Shown here: in pieces, positions 1-8,242 of the stretch
Layout of the letters: every line of letters starts with the position of its first letter
How positions within the stretch are numbered: the first letter of the stretch is position 1
Assembly (NCBI GenBank): GCA_035574195.1
Contig: DATLZE010000111.1
Span: 1 to 10,152 of the forward strand
Length of the DNA: 10,152 nucleotides
DNA from: SG8-41 sp035574195
GTDB taxonomy: Bacteria; Pseudomonadota; Gammaproteobacteria; Burkholderiales; SG8-41
Direction: 5' to 3'
The notes under the pieces: generated by a model
Database searches by the model: none
The model's input: only the letters and a program-made list of their open reading frames with translations
Told to the model about the DNA's origin: nothing
Translations under genes and position numbers: made by a program

Positions 1-128
1 CCGTACTGCCGGTCGCGCGTCAGGCCCGGCGCATCCGCCACGATCGCGTCCCGGCTGCGGGTCAAGCGGTTGAAGAGCGTTGACTTGCCCACGTTCGGGC
101 GGCCGACGATGGCGACGATCGGAAGCAC
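1..128 (-). CDS. der: GTPase Der (EngA), N-terminal fragment cut by the window edge
   Basis: Der is a GTPase with two tandem G domains that acts in late assembly of the 50S ribosomal subunit. Only the first 42 codons are in the window; the rest lies beyond position 1. The visible peptide carries the G1/P-loop GRPNVGKST, the following LFNRLTRSRDA stretch, and the start of the switch region, PGLTRDR, where the Thr is the family's G2 residue. I place the start at the GTG at 126-128, which gives VLPIVAIVGRPNVGKS, matching the usual Der N-terminus where the P-loop begins about eight residues in. No convincing Shine-Dalgarno sequence precedes it. It follows bamB by 111 bases, the expected order (bamB-der), but unlike the genes upstream it is not overlapped by its neighbour. 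The family assignment is secure; the start is likely. Confidence 0.93.
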   Translation of the reverse strand, partial: MLPIVAIVGRPNVGKSTLFNRLTRSRDAIVADAPGLTRDRQY

Positions 129-239
129 GGCTGGGGGCGGAAGGCTAATGGCGCAGAGCGTGTGCAAGATCTGCACGCTTTCGGCGAGACGTGACGGCGG
201 CCACTTCGCCTTTCGCCCTACTCCTTTCGATCTCGGCGA
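129..239. other. bamB-der spacer, no recognised gene
   Basis: This 111-base spacer separates the bamB stop from the der start. On the plus strand 157-162 (AGCGTG) and 174-179 (CACGCT) can pair as a 6-bp stem with an 11-base loop, but no T-run follows on the transcribed strand, so I do not call a terminator. A purine-rich AAAGGAG lies shortly after the bamB stop, and a 19-codon frame beginning with GTG ends in TAG near the middle of the spacer. Nothing supports either as functional. No sigma70-like promoter stands out, so der is probably read through from bamB. Confidence 0.5.
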
Positions 240-1406
240 TTACTGGACGGTGATCGCGAAAACGCCACCGTTGCGGGTCTGCACGACGAAGCTCGAGGCG
301 TCGAGGGCGAGCGGCGGCGCGCTGATCGCGCTGCCATCGGTGGCGATCCGCGCCGCGAACGAGCCGTCCTCGCGCGAGAGAAGATGCACGTAGCCCTCGA
401 AGTCGCCCACCGCCACGTAGCGCCCGAGCGGCAGCGGCGCGCTCAGCCCGCGGCCCGCGAGCCTGTCCTGGCGCCAGATGCTCGCGCCGCTCGTCTTGTC
501 GAGCGCGTGCACCGCGTTGCGCTCGTCGGTCACGTAGAGGTAGTGCGCGTCGAGCGCCAGCCCCGCGATGCTGGAAATGTCGCGCGCCCAGAGCAGCGTG
601 CCCCGTTCGAGATCGAAACAGGCGACCCGGCCCTGGAACGCCGCGGCGCACACCTGCCGCCCGTCGTGGGCGGGCAGGCTCGTGACATCGGCTGCGCGCT
701 CGAGCTCGGTGGTGCCGCGCGGTAGCGCGACCACGCCCTCCCAGCCGACGTGGCCGTTCGCGAGCGCGAGCGCGATCAGCCGCCCTCCCGGAAACCCGGC
801 GAACACGCCGCCCCGGTGAATCACCGTCCCGGCGTGCGCCCGCACCGACAGCGCCGGCAACGCGCGCTGATAGAGCCAGCGGCGCTTGCCGTCGGCGGCG
901 CCGAGCCCGTAGATGCGGCCGTCGCCCGAGCGCACCACCACGATGCCGCCCTCCACCGCGGGCGGCGCCAGCACCTCGCCGGAGACCTGCGCCTTCCACA
1001 ACGCCCGGCCGTCGCGGTCGAAGGCGAGCACCTCTCCCCGCGGCGTGCCGAGCAGCACCATGCCGGCGCCGGCGCCAACCGCGCCCGAGATGCGCTGGCC
1101 GGCCTCGATGCGCGCGAGCACGGCGCCGCTCGCGGCATCGAATCCGGTGACACCACCCGCCGCGCCCGCGGCATAGAGCACGTTGCCGGCGAGCGCCGGA
1201 AAGAAGACATTCTTCTCGGCGGCGCCCACGCTCGCCTGCCAGCGCACCCTGAGCGCGGCGCTCGCCTGGATCGGAGGAAGCTCGGCCGGTTTCGCCGCCG
1301 GGCGAGCACCGAACAGGCGGTCGTAGGCATCCGTCACCGTCTGGCAGCCGCCGGTCAGCGCCAGCGCGAGACCCACGAGCGCCGCAAGCAGCCAGCGGGA
1401 GCTCAT
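240..1406 (-). CDS. bamB: Outer membrane protein assembly factor BamB (lipoprotein)
   Basis: BamB is a lipoprotein subunit of the BAM complex, which inserts beta-barrel proteins into the outer membrane; it folds as an eight-bladed propeller of PQQ-like repeats. The protein has 388 residues, close to the 392 of E. coli. Residues 1-20 form a lipoprotein signal peptide (MSSRW, then a Leu/Ala-rich core) ending in LTGG before Cys21. That is a relaxed lipobox, with Gly-Gly where Ser/Ala-Gly is common; Gln at +2 favours outer-membrane sorting. Repeated blade motifs follow, such as VTGFDAASGAVL, VLAFDRDGRALWK, IYGLGAADGKRRW and VHALDKTSGASIW, as does the family-typical TTELERAADV. The start is the ATG at 1404-1406, which overlaps the yfgM stop by 4 bases (ATGA) and is preceded by GAGGTG. 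The open frame continues upstream to 1991, but that part is out-of-frame yfgM sequence. Confidence 0.95.
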   Translation of the reverse strand: MSSRWLLAALVGLALALTGGCQTVTDAYDRLFGARPAAKPAELPPIQASAALRVRWQASVGAAEKNVFFPALAGNVLYAAGAAGGVTGFDAASGAVLARIEAGQRISGAVGAGAGMVLLGTPRGEVLAFDRDGRALWKAQVSGEVLAPPAVEGGIVVVRSGDGRIYGLGAADGKRRWLYQRALPALSVRAHAGTVIHRGGVFAGFPGGRLIALALANGHVGWEGVVALPRGTTELERAADVTSLPAHDGRQVCAAAFQGRVACFDLERGTLLWARDISSIAGLALDAHYLYVTDERNAVHALDKTSGASIWRQDRLAGRGLSAPLPLGRYVAVGDFEGYVHLLSREDGSFAARIATDGSAISAPPLALDASSFVVQTRNGGVFAITVQ

Positions 1407-2038
1407 TTCACCTCGCCGAGCGCCTCGAGCTTGAGCTGGAGCGTGGCGCGATACGGGCTCGCGGGATCGCTGCGGTCGAGCGCGAGTTGATAGGCCGCGC
1501 GCGCCTCCGCGGCCCGGCCCTGCGCGAGCAGCACGTCGCCTTTGAGGTCGGCATAGAGTCCGGCCAGCGAATCCACCGGCTTCTGCTCGACGAGCCTGAG
1601 CGCCTCTGCGTAGTTCTTCTCGTCGAGCGCCACGGCGGCGAGCCGCAGCCGCGCCACGTCCTTTACCTCCCGCTCGCCCGCGTGCTCCAGCACCCATCCG
1701 AGCTGCGAGCGGGCCGCGGCGAGATCGCCGCTCTCGAAGCTCGCCCGCGCCGCGATCAGCGCGGCGAGCGCGGCGTACGGAGTGGAGCCGTACTTCGCAG
1801 TGAGCTGGCTCGCGATGTCGCGCAGCTTCCGGCGATCGCCGGCGTGCTGCGCCTGCTCGAGCTGCTCGTAGAGCACCGCCGCCGCAGCCGTCTGGCTCGC
1901 GCGGTAGTAGCGCCAGCCCTGGAAGCCAGCGAAGCCGATCGCGAATGCGGCGACTGCAAGCAGCACGAGGCGCCCGTACTGCTTCCACCACGCCTTCAGC
2001 TCCTCGAGCTGCTCCTGCTCCTGGAGATCGTACGCCAT
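1403..2038 (-). CDS. yfgM: YfgM-type membrane-anchored TPR protein (periplasmic chaperone network)
   Basis: YfgM (UPF0070 family) is an inner-membrane protein with a periplasmic tetratricopeptide-like domain; in E. coli it associates with the SecYEG translocon and PpiD and helps exported proteins. The 211-residue product begins MAYDLQEQEQLEELKAWWKQ, a typical family N-terminus. A single membrane segment follows at about residues 24-40 (LVLLAVAAFAIGFAGF), then alpha-helical TPR-like repeats to the end. I chose the ATG at 2036-2038 because AAGGGAAGGG lies seven bases before it. The alternative GTG at 2042-2044 would overlap the hisS stop by 4 bases but has the same purine run almost touching it, and it would add only Met-Ser. 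The gene lies between hisS and bamB, the standard order. The family assignment is firm; the periplasmic role is transferred from E. coli. Confidence 0.9.
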   Translation of the reverse strand: MAYDLQEQEQLEELKAWWKQYGRLVLLAVAAFAIGFAGFQGWRYYRASQTAAAAVLYEQLEQAQHAGDRRKLRDIASQLTAKYGSTPYAALAALIAARASFESGDLAAARSQLGWVLEHAGEREVKDVARLRLAAVALDEKNYAEALRLVEQKPVDSLAGLYADLKGDVLLAQGRAAEARAAYQLALDRSDPASPYRATLQLKLEALGEVK

Positions 2039-2040
2039 GC

Positions 2041-3302
<1,262 letters not shown>

Positions 3303-3306
<4 letters not shown>

Positions 3307-3599
3307 CGAACGATCAGGCGGCCGAACTCGCCCGCATCCCGGCCCGAGTCGCGCCCAGGGATCGTCCCGTCAGCCCCTCGCTCAGGGCGCAGGACGAAAT
3401 GACCGCCCGCTCGGCTGCTCCCCTGTTCGAGGGCGGGCCTGGGTTTCGAGGACCGTGCGCCCGGGCCGGCGAACGCCCGACTCGGTGCCGCGAGGCGGCG
3501 CTGACGGAGCGGCCCGCTCCCTCCGCCGCCCGCCGGCGCGGGCGCCTCCTCGGGCAGCGAGGAATTTGTACGGTCGGTCGCTTCCAGTGGCCGAATCAC
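3303..3599 (-). CDS. Possible small ORF (98 codons) bridging ispG and hisS; coding status doubtful
   Basis: I do not recognise this product. The frame starts with a GTG at 3597-3599 that overlaps the ispG stop by 4 bases (GTGA) and ends with a TGA at 3303-3305 that overlaps the hisS start by 4 bases (ATGA). It would thus fit the coupling pattern of the surrounding operon, and it could explain why hisS lacks a Shine-Dalgarno sequence. The peptide begins VIRPLEATDRTNSS, is rich in Pro, Gly, Ala, Ser and Arg, has no predicted membrane segment or signal peptide, and looks disordered. Against coding: by hand count G+C is about 79, 68 and 77 percent at codon positions 1, 2 and 3, unlike real genes here, where position 3 is near 90 percent or more. 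It also uses rare-looking codons such as CGA, AGG and GGA, and a GC-rich palindrome and a hairpin lie inside it. It may simply be an ordinary spacer. Confidence 0.25.
3506..3520. repeat. GC-rich palindrome in the ispG-hisS spacer
   Basis: GGAGCGG at 3506-3512 is followed, after a single C, by its exact reverse complement CCGCTCC at 3514-3520. The arms are perfect over 7 bp. As a protein site it would be a near-symmetric dyad; as RNA, the one-base centre forces opening of inner pairs. It lies about 75 bases past the ispG stop. No T-run follows on the transcribed strand, so it is not an intrinsic terminator. No function is claimed. Confidence 0.5.
3527..3544 (-). repeat. Strong GC-only hairpin in the ispG-hisS spacer
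   Basis: CGCCCGC at 3527-3533 and GCGGGCG at 3538-3544 are exact reverse complements with a 4-base loop, giving a stable 7-bp all-GC stem about 50 bases after the ispG stop. The next bases on the transcribed strand are purine-rich rather than a T-run, so intrinsic termination is unlikely. It could protect the upstream mRNA 3' end or tune hisS expression; that is inference, and in GC-rich DNA such stems also arise by chance. Confidence 0.5.
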
Positions 3600-4897
3600 T
3601 CGGTGACGCGCTCTCGAACAGGCGCGGTATCGCTTTTCTCCGGCGCCGCCGCGCCGGCGGTTGGCTGCGAGTACTTGTCGCTCACGTACTGCTCGACGAT
3701 TCTCTGGAACTCGGCGGCGATGTTCTCGCCCTTGAGGGTCACGGTCTTCACGCCGTCCACGTACACCGGCGCGACCGGGTTCTCCCCGGAGCCAGGCAGG
3801 CTGATGCCGACGTTCGCGTGCTTGCTCTCGCCCGGCCCGTTCACCACACAGCCCATCACCGCGACGTGCAGGTTTTCCACTCCGGGATAGCGGTCGCGCC
3901 ACTGCGGCATTTTCTCCCGGAGCCACTTCTGGATGCGGTCGGCGAGCTCCTGGAAAAAAGTGCTGGCGGTGCGCCCGCACCCCGGGCAGGCGATCACCAG
4001 CGGCGCGAACGAGCGCAGCCCCATGGTCTGCAGCAGCTCCTGCGCCACCACCACCTCGCGCGTGCGGTCGCCTCCCGGCTCGGGTGTGAGCGAGACGCGG
4101 ATAGTGTCGCCGATGCCCTCCTGCAGCAGCACGGCGAGCGCCGCGGCCGAGGCGACGATGCCCTTGGAGCCCATTCCGGCCTCGGTCAACCCGAGGTGCA
4201 GGGGATACTCGCAGCGCGCGGCGAGCTCGCGATAGACCGCGATGAGGTCCTGCACTCCGCTCACCTTGCACGAGATCACGATGCGGTCGCGCGCGAGCCC
4301 CAGCTCCTCGGCCTGGCGCGCGGACTCGAGCGCTGAGGCGATGAGCGCCCTGCGCGTGACCACGGCGGCATCCTGCGGGGCGGGCTGCCGCGCGTTCTCG
4401 TCCATCATGCGTGCGAGCAGCTCCGGATCGAGGCTGCCCCAGTTCACCCCGATTCGCACCGGCTTGCCGTAACGGCAGGCGAACTCGATCAAAGCGGCGA
4501 ACTGCTCGTCGCGCCTCGCGCCGCGGCCCACGTTGCCCGGGTTGATGCGCAGCTTCGCGAGCGCCTCGGCGCACGCCGGGTGCCGGGCGAGCAGCCGATG
4601 GCCGTTGAAATGGAAGTCTCCCACCAGCGGCACGTTGACGCCCATCGCGTCGAGCCGCTCGCGGATGCGCGGCACCGCCGCGGCTGCCTCCGCATCGTTG
4701 ACCGTCACTCGCACGAGCTCGGAGCCCGCGCGTGCGAGCTCCGCCACCTGCCTCACCGTCGCCGCGACATCCGCAGTGTCGGTGTTGGTCATGGACTGCA
4801 CCACGATCGGCGCGCCGCCGCCGATCGCGACATGGCCGACCTGCACTCGGAGGCTGCGGCGGCGCGGCGCGGGCCCGTGCTCTGGATAGCAGTTCAT
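3596..4897 (-). CDS. ispG: 4-hydroxy-3-methylbut-2-enyl diphosphate synthase IspG (GcpE)
   Basis: IspG is the [4Fe-4S] enzyme of the methylerythritol phosphate pathway that reduces MEcPP to HMBPP, the penultimate step to IPP/DMAPP. The product has 433 residues, longer than the roughly 372 of E. coli and consistent with the longer betaproteobacterial form. The N-terminal TIM-barrel region carries PIVVQSMTNTDTADV (about 30-44), LVGDFHFNGH (about 91-100) and RINPGNVG (about 117-124). The cluster ligands are visible as Cys304 and Cys307 in ACPGCGRT and Cys350 in VMGCVVNGPGE, with the catalytic Glu357 seven residues after Cys350 as in E. coli. The C-terminal 20-25 residues (AGAAAPEKSDTAPV region) form a low-complexity tail. 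The start is the ATG at 4895-4897, overlapping the rodZ stop by 4 bases; no Shine-Dalgarno sequence is evident, so translation is probably coupled to rodZ. The longer open frame upstream is rodZ read in the wrong frame. Confidence 0.96.
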   Translation of the reverse strand: MNCYPEHGPAPRRRSLRVQVGHVAIGGGAPIVVQSMTNTDTADVAATVRQVAELARAGSELVRVTVNDAEAAAAVPRIRERLDAMGVNVPLVGDFHFNGHRLLARHPACAEALAKLRINPGNVGRGARRDEQFAALIEFACRYGKPVRIGVNWGSLDPELLARMMDENARQPAPQDAAVVTRRALIASALESARQAEELGLARDRIVISCKVSGVQDLIAVYRELAARCEYPLHLGLTEAGMGSKGIVASAAALAVLLQEGIGDTIRVSLTPEPGGDRTREVVVAQELLQTMGLRSFAPLVIACPGCGRTASTFFQELADRIQKWLREKMPQWRDRYPGVENLHVAVMGCVVNGPGESKHANVGISLPGSGENPVAPVYVDGVKTVTLKGENIAAEFQRIVEQYVSDKYSQPTAGAAAPEKSDTAPVRERVTE

Positions 4898-5802
4898 GGC
4901 AAGGTGAGCCGCGCGACGTCGATCTTGGTGTGGCGCGCGAGATCCACGGTCTCGCCCTCGTAGCTCATCCTGACGCCGTGGGCGTTGCCCACCACGATCG
5001 CGAGCGGCGGCAGCCCGCTCACGTGTTGCACCGTGCCCGGACGGTTGAGCTGCGAGAAAACGACCCGGCCGTTGCGGTCCCGGATCTCCACCCAGCACTC
5101 CTCGGTGAATTCGAGCCGCACCACCCGCTCGCCAGGCCGGGGCTGCGGCTCATCCTCCCGCGCCGCGACGGCGGCCGCGCGCGCGCCCTCCCCGGCCTCC
5201 GCGGAGGCTGCGGGCTCATCTCGCGCCGCAGGCGCCGTTTCGCCCGCGGCAGGCGCCGCCGCGGCCCCGTCCCCAGCGGAAGGAGCCGGCGCGCTGCCGG
5301 AGGGCATGGCCGGCCGCTCCGGCGGCGCGACCGGAAGCGAGACGGGCGTCACGGAGACCGCGGGCCCCGTCCCCGGCTCGTTCATCAGGACGAATTCGTA
5401 GGCTGCGAGCCCCGCCACGATGAAACCGGCGGCCACCGCGTAGCGGCGCCAAGACCTCGGTCGGGAAGAGGGAAACGGGATGCCCCGGGAAGGAGGCGCT
5501 TCGGGCCGCGCCGCGGGCCGAGGCAGGCTCTCGCCGGCCTCCCGCAGCAGCTCCTCCGGGTCGAGCTTCACCAGCCGCGCGTAATTGCGGATGAAGCCGC
5601 GCACGAACACCGGCCCGGGCAGCTGGTGGTAGCGGCCCGCCTCCAGCGCTTCGACCTGCGATACCGAAAGCTTGAGCTGGCGCGCAATGTCGGCCGCGGA
5701 GAGATTCTGCTGCTCGCGCGCCCGCGCGAGGCGCGCGCCGGGTGCGGTGCCGGAGGGCGCCGCGCCGGCGGCGAATGACAGCGTGTCGCTGGCCCCGCTC
5801 AT
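4894..5802 (-). CDS. rodZ: Cytoskeletal protein RodZ
   Basis: RodZ is a bitopic inner-membrane protein that binds MreB and keeps cells rod-shaped. The 302-residue product shows the expected architecture. A cytoplasmic helix-turn-helix (HTH_25/Xre-like) domain spans about residues 22-90 (LARAREQQNLSAADIARQLK and ALEAGRYHQLPGPVFVRGFI). An Arg-rich juxtamembrane patch lies near 114-120 and a single membrane helix at about 121-140 (YAVAAGFIVAGLAAYEFVLM). A periplasmic Ala/Pro/Glu-rich linker (about 142-224) leads to a C-terminal beta-rich DUF4115 domain (about 226-302, FTEECWVEIRDRNGRVVFS). The linker is long and low in complexity, as is common in GC-rich relatives. The ATG at 5800-5802 overlaps the pilW stop (ATGA), and the ispG start overlaps this gene's stop, so it sits in the middle of the coupled chain. 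The pilW-rodZ-ispG order supports the call. Confidence 0.95.
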   Translation of the reverse strand: MSGASDTLSFAAGAAPSGTAPGARLARAREQQNLSAADIARQLKLSVSQVEALEAGRYHQLPGPVFVRGFIRNYARLVKLDPEELLREAGESLPRPAARPEAPPSRGIPFPSSRPRSWRRYAVAAGFIVAGLAAYEFVLMNEPGTGPAVSVTPVSLPVAPPERPAMPSGSAPAPSAGDGAAAAPAAGETAPAARDEPAASAEAGEGARAAAVAAREDEPQPRPGERVVRLEFTEECWVEIRDRNGRVVFSQLNRPGTVQHVSGLPPLAIVVGNAHGVRMSYEGETVDLARHTKIDVARLTLP

Positions 5803-6590
5803 TCGATCCGCCCCGCGTTGAGCGCCTGCGCCTCCCGCGAGCCGGGGAAATTGCGCCGCAGCCGCTGCGCGTAGCTCGCCTCGGTGTCGCGGTCGCCGAG
5901 CCGGCGCTCGATGCGCACCCCGAGCCACAGCGCTTCCGCAGTCTCGGGCCCGGCCCGCACCAGGCGGTCGAGATAGCTCTTGGCCTCGCCATAATCACCG
6001 CGCGCGTACGCGAGGTCGGCCATGTGGTAGAGCGCCTGCGGCTGGTCGGGACGCACCTTGAGCGCCAGCGCGAAGAATTCCAGCGCGCGGGGCAGGTCGC
6101 CGAGCCGCCGCGCGCACATTCCGGCGTTCACGTAGGAGCGCTCGGGCGTCTTGTAGAGCGGGTTGCGCACCGCGGCGAGGAAATACTTGATCGCCTCCTC
6201 CTCGCGCTTGCGCTGGCACAGGTACGACCCATAGTTGTTGTTGGCGTCGTGATCGAGCGGGTTGATGCGCAGCGCCCGCTGGAAGCTCTCCTCCGCGAGC
6301 CGGTCCTCCCGCAGCTGCGCATAGACCAGGCCGGCGACGTTGTACGCCGGGCCGTAGTTCGCGTCGGCGCGAAGCGCCTCGTTCACTTCCTCGAGCGCGA
6401 CACCCAGGTTGCCCAGCTCGAAGTAGCCCGCCGCGAGCTCGGTGTGGATGCGCGCGCGCAGCCGCTCGTTGCTCTCCTCGCCCGTGGTCTGTACGGCGGG
6501 CTTGAGCGCAGGTCCGGCGTCCGGCACCGCGGCGCAGCCGGCGAGCGCGGCGAGCGCAGCCGCCAGGCCGGCGAGGCGCGCGGATTTCAC
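5799..6590 (-). CDS. pilW: Type IV pilus biogenesis lipoprotein PilW/PilF (TPR pilotin)
   Basis: PilW/PilF is a TPR lipoprotein needed for assembly and stability of type IV pili, acting with the PilQ secretin at the outer membrane. The 263-residue product starts with a short lipoprotein signal peptide (MKSARLAGLAAALAALAG) with a classic LAGC lipobox, giving Cys19 as the lipidated residue; Ala at +2 favours the outer membrane. Helical TPR units follow from about residue 47 to 217, for example LAAGYFELGNLGVALEEVNE, NNNYGSYLCQRKREEEAIKY and DQPQALYHMADLAYARGDY. Cys125 and Cys159 lie in neighbouring repeats and could form a periplasmic disulfide (inference). The GTG at 6588-6590 overlaps the rlmN stop (GTGA) and has a strong AGGAGG seven bases upstream, which settles the start. 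The rlmN-pilW-rodZ order is typical. Confidence 0.92.
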   Translation of the reverse strand: MKSARLAGLAAALAALAGCAAVPDAGPALKPAVQTTGEESNERLRARIHTELAAGYFELGNLGVALEEVNEALRADANYGPAYNVAGLVYAQLREDRLAEESFQRALRINPLDHDANNNYGSYLCQRKREEEAIKYFLAAVRNPLYKTPERSYVNAGMCARRLGDLPRALEFFALALKVRPDQPQALYHMADLAYARGDYGEAKSYLDRLVRAGPETAEALWLGVRIERRLGDRDTEASYAQRLRRNFPGSREAQALNAGRIE

Positions 6591-7675
6591 GGCACGGCCT
6601 CCTGCGGTTCGCGGCGCAGCCGGCGCCGGGTGCGGTCCTGCACGCGCCCCGCGAGCTGACCGCACGCCGCCTCGATGTCGTCGCCGCGGGGCCGGCGCAC
6701 GGTGGCGACCAATCCCGCCTGCGCGAGCACGTCGCGGAAGCGCGCGATCGCCTCGGGCGCGGAACGCCGGTAGCGCGTTCCGGGGAAGGGATTGAACGGG
6801 ATCAGGTTGATCTTGCACGGCACCTCGCGTGCGAGCCGCACGAGCTCGCGCGCCTGCTCCACGCTGTCGTTCACGCCCGCGAGCATCACGTACTCGAAGG
6901 TGACGAAATCGCGCGGCGCGCGCTCGACGTAGCGCAGGCACGCCGCCAGCAGCTCCCGGATCGGATATTTGCGGTTGATCGGCACCAGCTCGTCGCGCAG
7001 CGCGTCGTTCGGCGCGTGCAGCGACACCGCGAGCGCGACCGGGCACGCCTCGCGCAGCCGGTCAATCGCGGGCACCAGCCCCGCGGTGGAGAGCGTCACG
7101 CGCCGGCGCGACAGCCCGTAGGCATCGTCGTCGAGCATCAGCCGCATCGCCGCCACCACGTTGTCGAAATTGGCGAGCGGCTCACCCATGCCCATCAACA
7201 CCACGTTGGTGATCGGCCGCTCCCCGGCGCTCCCGCGCCCGAGGCAGCGGTTCGCCCACCACAGCTGGCCGACGATCTCCGCCGTGGTGAGGTTGCGGTT
7301 GAAGCCCTGGTGGCCGGTCGCGCAGAAGGTGCAAGCGAGCGCGCAGCCCGCCTGCGAGGAGACGCACAGCGTGCCGCGGCCGGTCTCGGGGATGAACACG
7401 GTCTCGATCGCGTTGCCGGTGCCCACATCGAGCAGCCACTTGCGGGTGCCGTCGGCGGCGACGGTATCGCGCAGCACGCGCGGCGCCTCGATCACCGCCT
7501 CGCGCGCGAGCCGCTCGCGCAGCCGCTTCGACACATCGCTCATCGCGGCGAAATCGTCCACCCCGGCGTGATGGACCCAGCGCATGAGCTGGCGCGCGCG
7601 GTACGGTTTCTCGCCGAGGCCCGCGCACAGCGCGGCGAGCCCCGGGCGGTCCAGTCCGAGCAGGTTCACGGTCAT
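6587..7675 (-). CDS. rlmN: Dual-specificity RNA methyltransferase RlmN (23S rRNA A2503 / tRNA A37)
   Basis: RlmN is a radical SAM enzyme that methylates C2 of A2503 in 23S rRNA and of A37 in some tRNAs. The 362-residue product carries the radical SAM CX3CX2C motif CALACTFC, giving Cys111, Cys115 and Cys118 as cluster ligands. The two additional mechanistic cysteines are present: Cys104 in GTLCVSSQAG and Cys338 in EAACGQLAG. Glu91 aligns with the Glu105 of E. coli implicated in catalysis. GMGEPLANFDNV (about 162-173), STAGLVPAI (about 196-204), AVSLHAPND (about 216-224) and INLIPFNPFPG (about 289-299) are further family motifs. The ATG at 7673-7675 follows the ndk stop by 8 bases, without a clear Shine-Dalgarno sequence, and the gene ends in a 4-base overlap with pilW. 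The enzyme appears intact. Confidence 0.96.
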   Translation of the reverse strand: MTVNLLGLDRPGLAALCAGLGEKPYRARQLMRWVHHAGVDDFAAMSDVSKRLRERLAREAVIEAPRVLRDTVAADGTRKWLLDVGTGNAIETVFIPETGRGTLCVSSQAGCALACTFCATGHQGFNRNLTTAEIVGQLWWANRCLGRGSAGERPITNVVLMGMGEPLANFDNVVAAMRLMLDDDAYGLSRRRVTLSTAGLVPAIDRLREACPVALAVSLHAPNDALRDELVPINRKYPIRELLAACLRYVERAPRDFVTFEYVMLAGVNDSVEQARELVRLAREVPCKINLIPFNPFPGTRYRRSAPEAIARFRDVLAQAGLVATVRRPRGDDIEAACGQLAGRVQDRTRRRLRREPQEAVP

Positions 7676-7683
7676 GGCCGGTC

Positions 7684-8109
7684 TCAGCGCGGATAGATCT
7701 CGAGCGCGGGAAAGAAGAAGGCGATCTCGGTGGCAGCCGTCTGCGGCGAGTCCGATCCGTGCACCGCGTTCGCGTCTATGCTTTGAGCGAAATCGGCCCG
7801 GATAGTGCCCGGGGCCGCCTTTTTGGGGTCGGTCGCCCCCATCAGCTCGCGGTTCCTCTGGATCGCGTCCTCGCCTTCCAGCACCTGCACCATCACCGGC
7901 CCGGAAATCATGAACTCCACCAAGTCGTTGAAAAACGGGCGCCCCCGGTGCACCGCGTAGAATCCCTCGGCCTGCGCGCGCGACAACCGGGTCATGCGCG
8001 CGGCGATGATTTTCAGCCCGGCCTGCTCGAAACGGGTGTAGATCTGGCCGATGACATTCTTGGCGACGGCGTCGGGTTTGATGATGGATAAAGTGCGTTC
8101 AACCGCCAT
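7684..8109 (-). CDS. ndk: Nucleoside diphosphate kinase
   Basis: Ndk transfers the gamma phosphate of ATP to nucleoside diphosphates through a phosphohistidine and balances cellular (d)NTP pools. The 141 residues are exactly the usual bacterial length. MAVERTLSIIKPDAVAKN is the standard N-terminus. The nucleotide-site motif ATDPKKAAPGTIRADF lies at about 92-107, and the active-site His117 in ANAVHGSDS is present. The start is the ATG at 8107-8109, preceded by AGGAA at a spacing of five bases; the frame remains open 15 codons further up, but that part has no family similarity. It is the first gene of the housekeeping block and lies just downstream of an AT-rich island. The rlmN start is only 8 bases past its stop, so the two are probably co-transcribed. 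Confidence 0.97.
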   Translation of the reverse strand: MAVERTLSIIKPDAVAKNVIGQIYTRFEQAGLKIIAARMTRLSRAQAEGFYAVHRGRPFFNDLVEFMISGPVMVQVLEGEDAIQRNRELMGATDPKKAAPGTIRADFAQSIDANAVHGSDSPQTAATEIAFFFPALEIYPR

Positions 8110-8144
8110 GCGGCTTCCTGTTCCCCGCTTGTGATGGAGCGCGA

Positions 8145-8173
8145 AGAATACCACGATAAGGCATTGAAATAAA
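8145..8173 (-). promoter_or_regulatory. ndk promoter (putative): Candidate promoter in the AT-rich island upstream of ndk
   Basis: The 133-base gap between tauD and ndk contains a conspicuously AT-rich patch (about 8144-8181) in otherwise GC-rich DNA. Read on the minus strand, TATTCT at 8145-8150 matches the -10 consensus at four of six bases, and TTTATT at 8168-8173 lies 17 bases upstream as a weak -35 (three of six). The leader to the ndk ATG would be about 30 bases and holds the Shine-Dalgarno sequence. Position and composition support a promoter for the housekeeping operon; the exact hexamers are uncertain. Confidence 0.4.
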
Positions 8174-8242
8174 GAGAATTCGAGCCCAATCCGGCGAGCG
8201 GAAAGATCGCTGCGCGCGCTGTGCGAGGCCCGCCGCGAGCGC

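Noticed and set aside
157..179. Hairpin in the bamB-der spacer as a terminator
   Set aside because: The stem is only 6 bp with an 11-base loop, no T-run follows on the transcribed strand, and der is normally co-transcribed with bamB.
1407..1991. In-frame upstream extension of bamB to a 583-residue protein
   Set aside because: The extension is Arg/Ala-rich out-of-frame yfgM sequence. The ATG at 1404-1406 starts a proper lipoprotein signal peptide and gives the family length.
4898..5098. In-frame upstream extension of ispG to 500 residues
   Set aside because: It falls inside rodZ and shows no IspG similarity. The ATG overlapping the rodZ stop gives a normal N-terminus.
4732..5778. Long plus-strand open frame opposite rodZ and the start of ispG
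   Set aside because: It has Arg/Gly/Pro-rich composition typical of the complementary strand of GC-rich genes. rodZ on the other strand has its full domain architecture.
8174..8242. Terminator after tauD
   Set aside because: Only short imperfect pairings such as GCGA/TCGC are present and there is no stable stem followed by a T-run.
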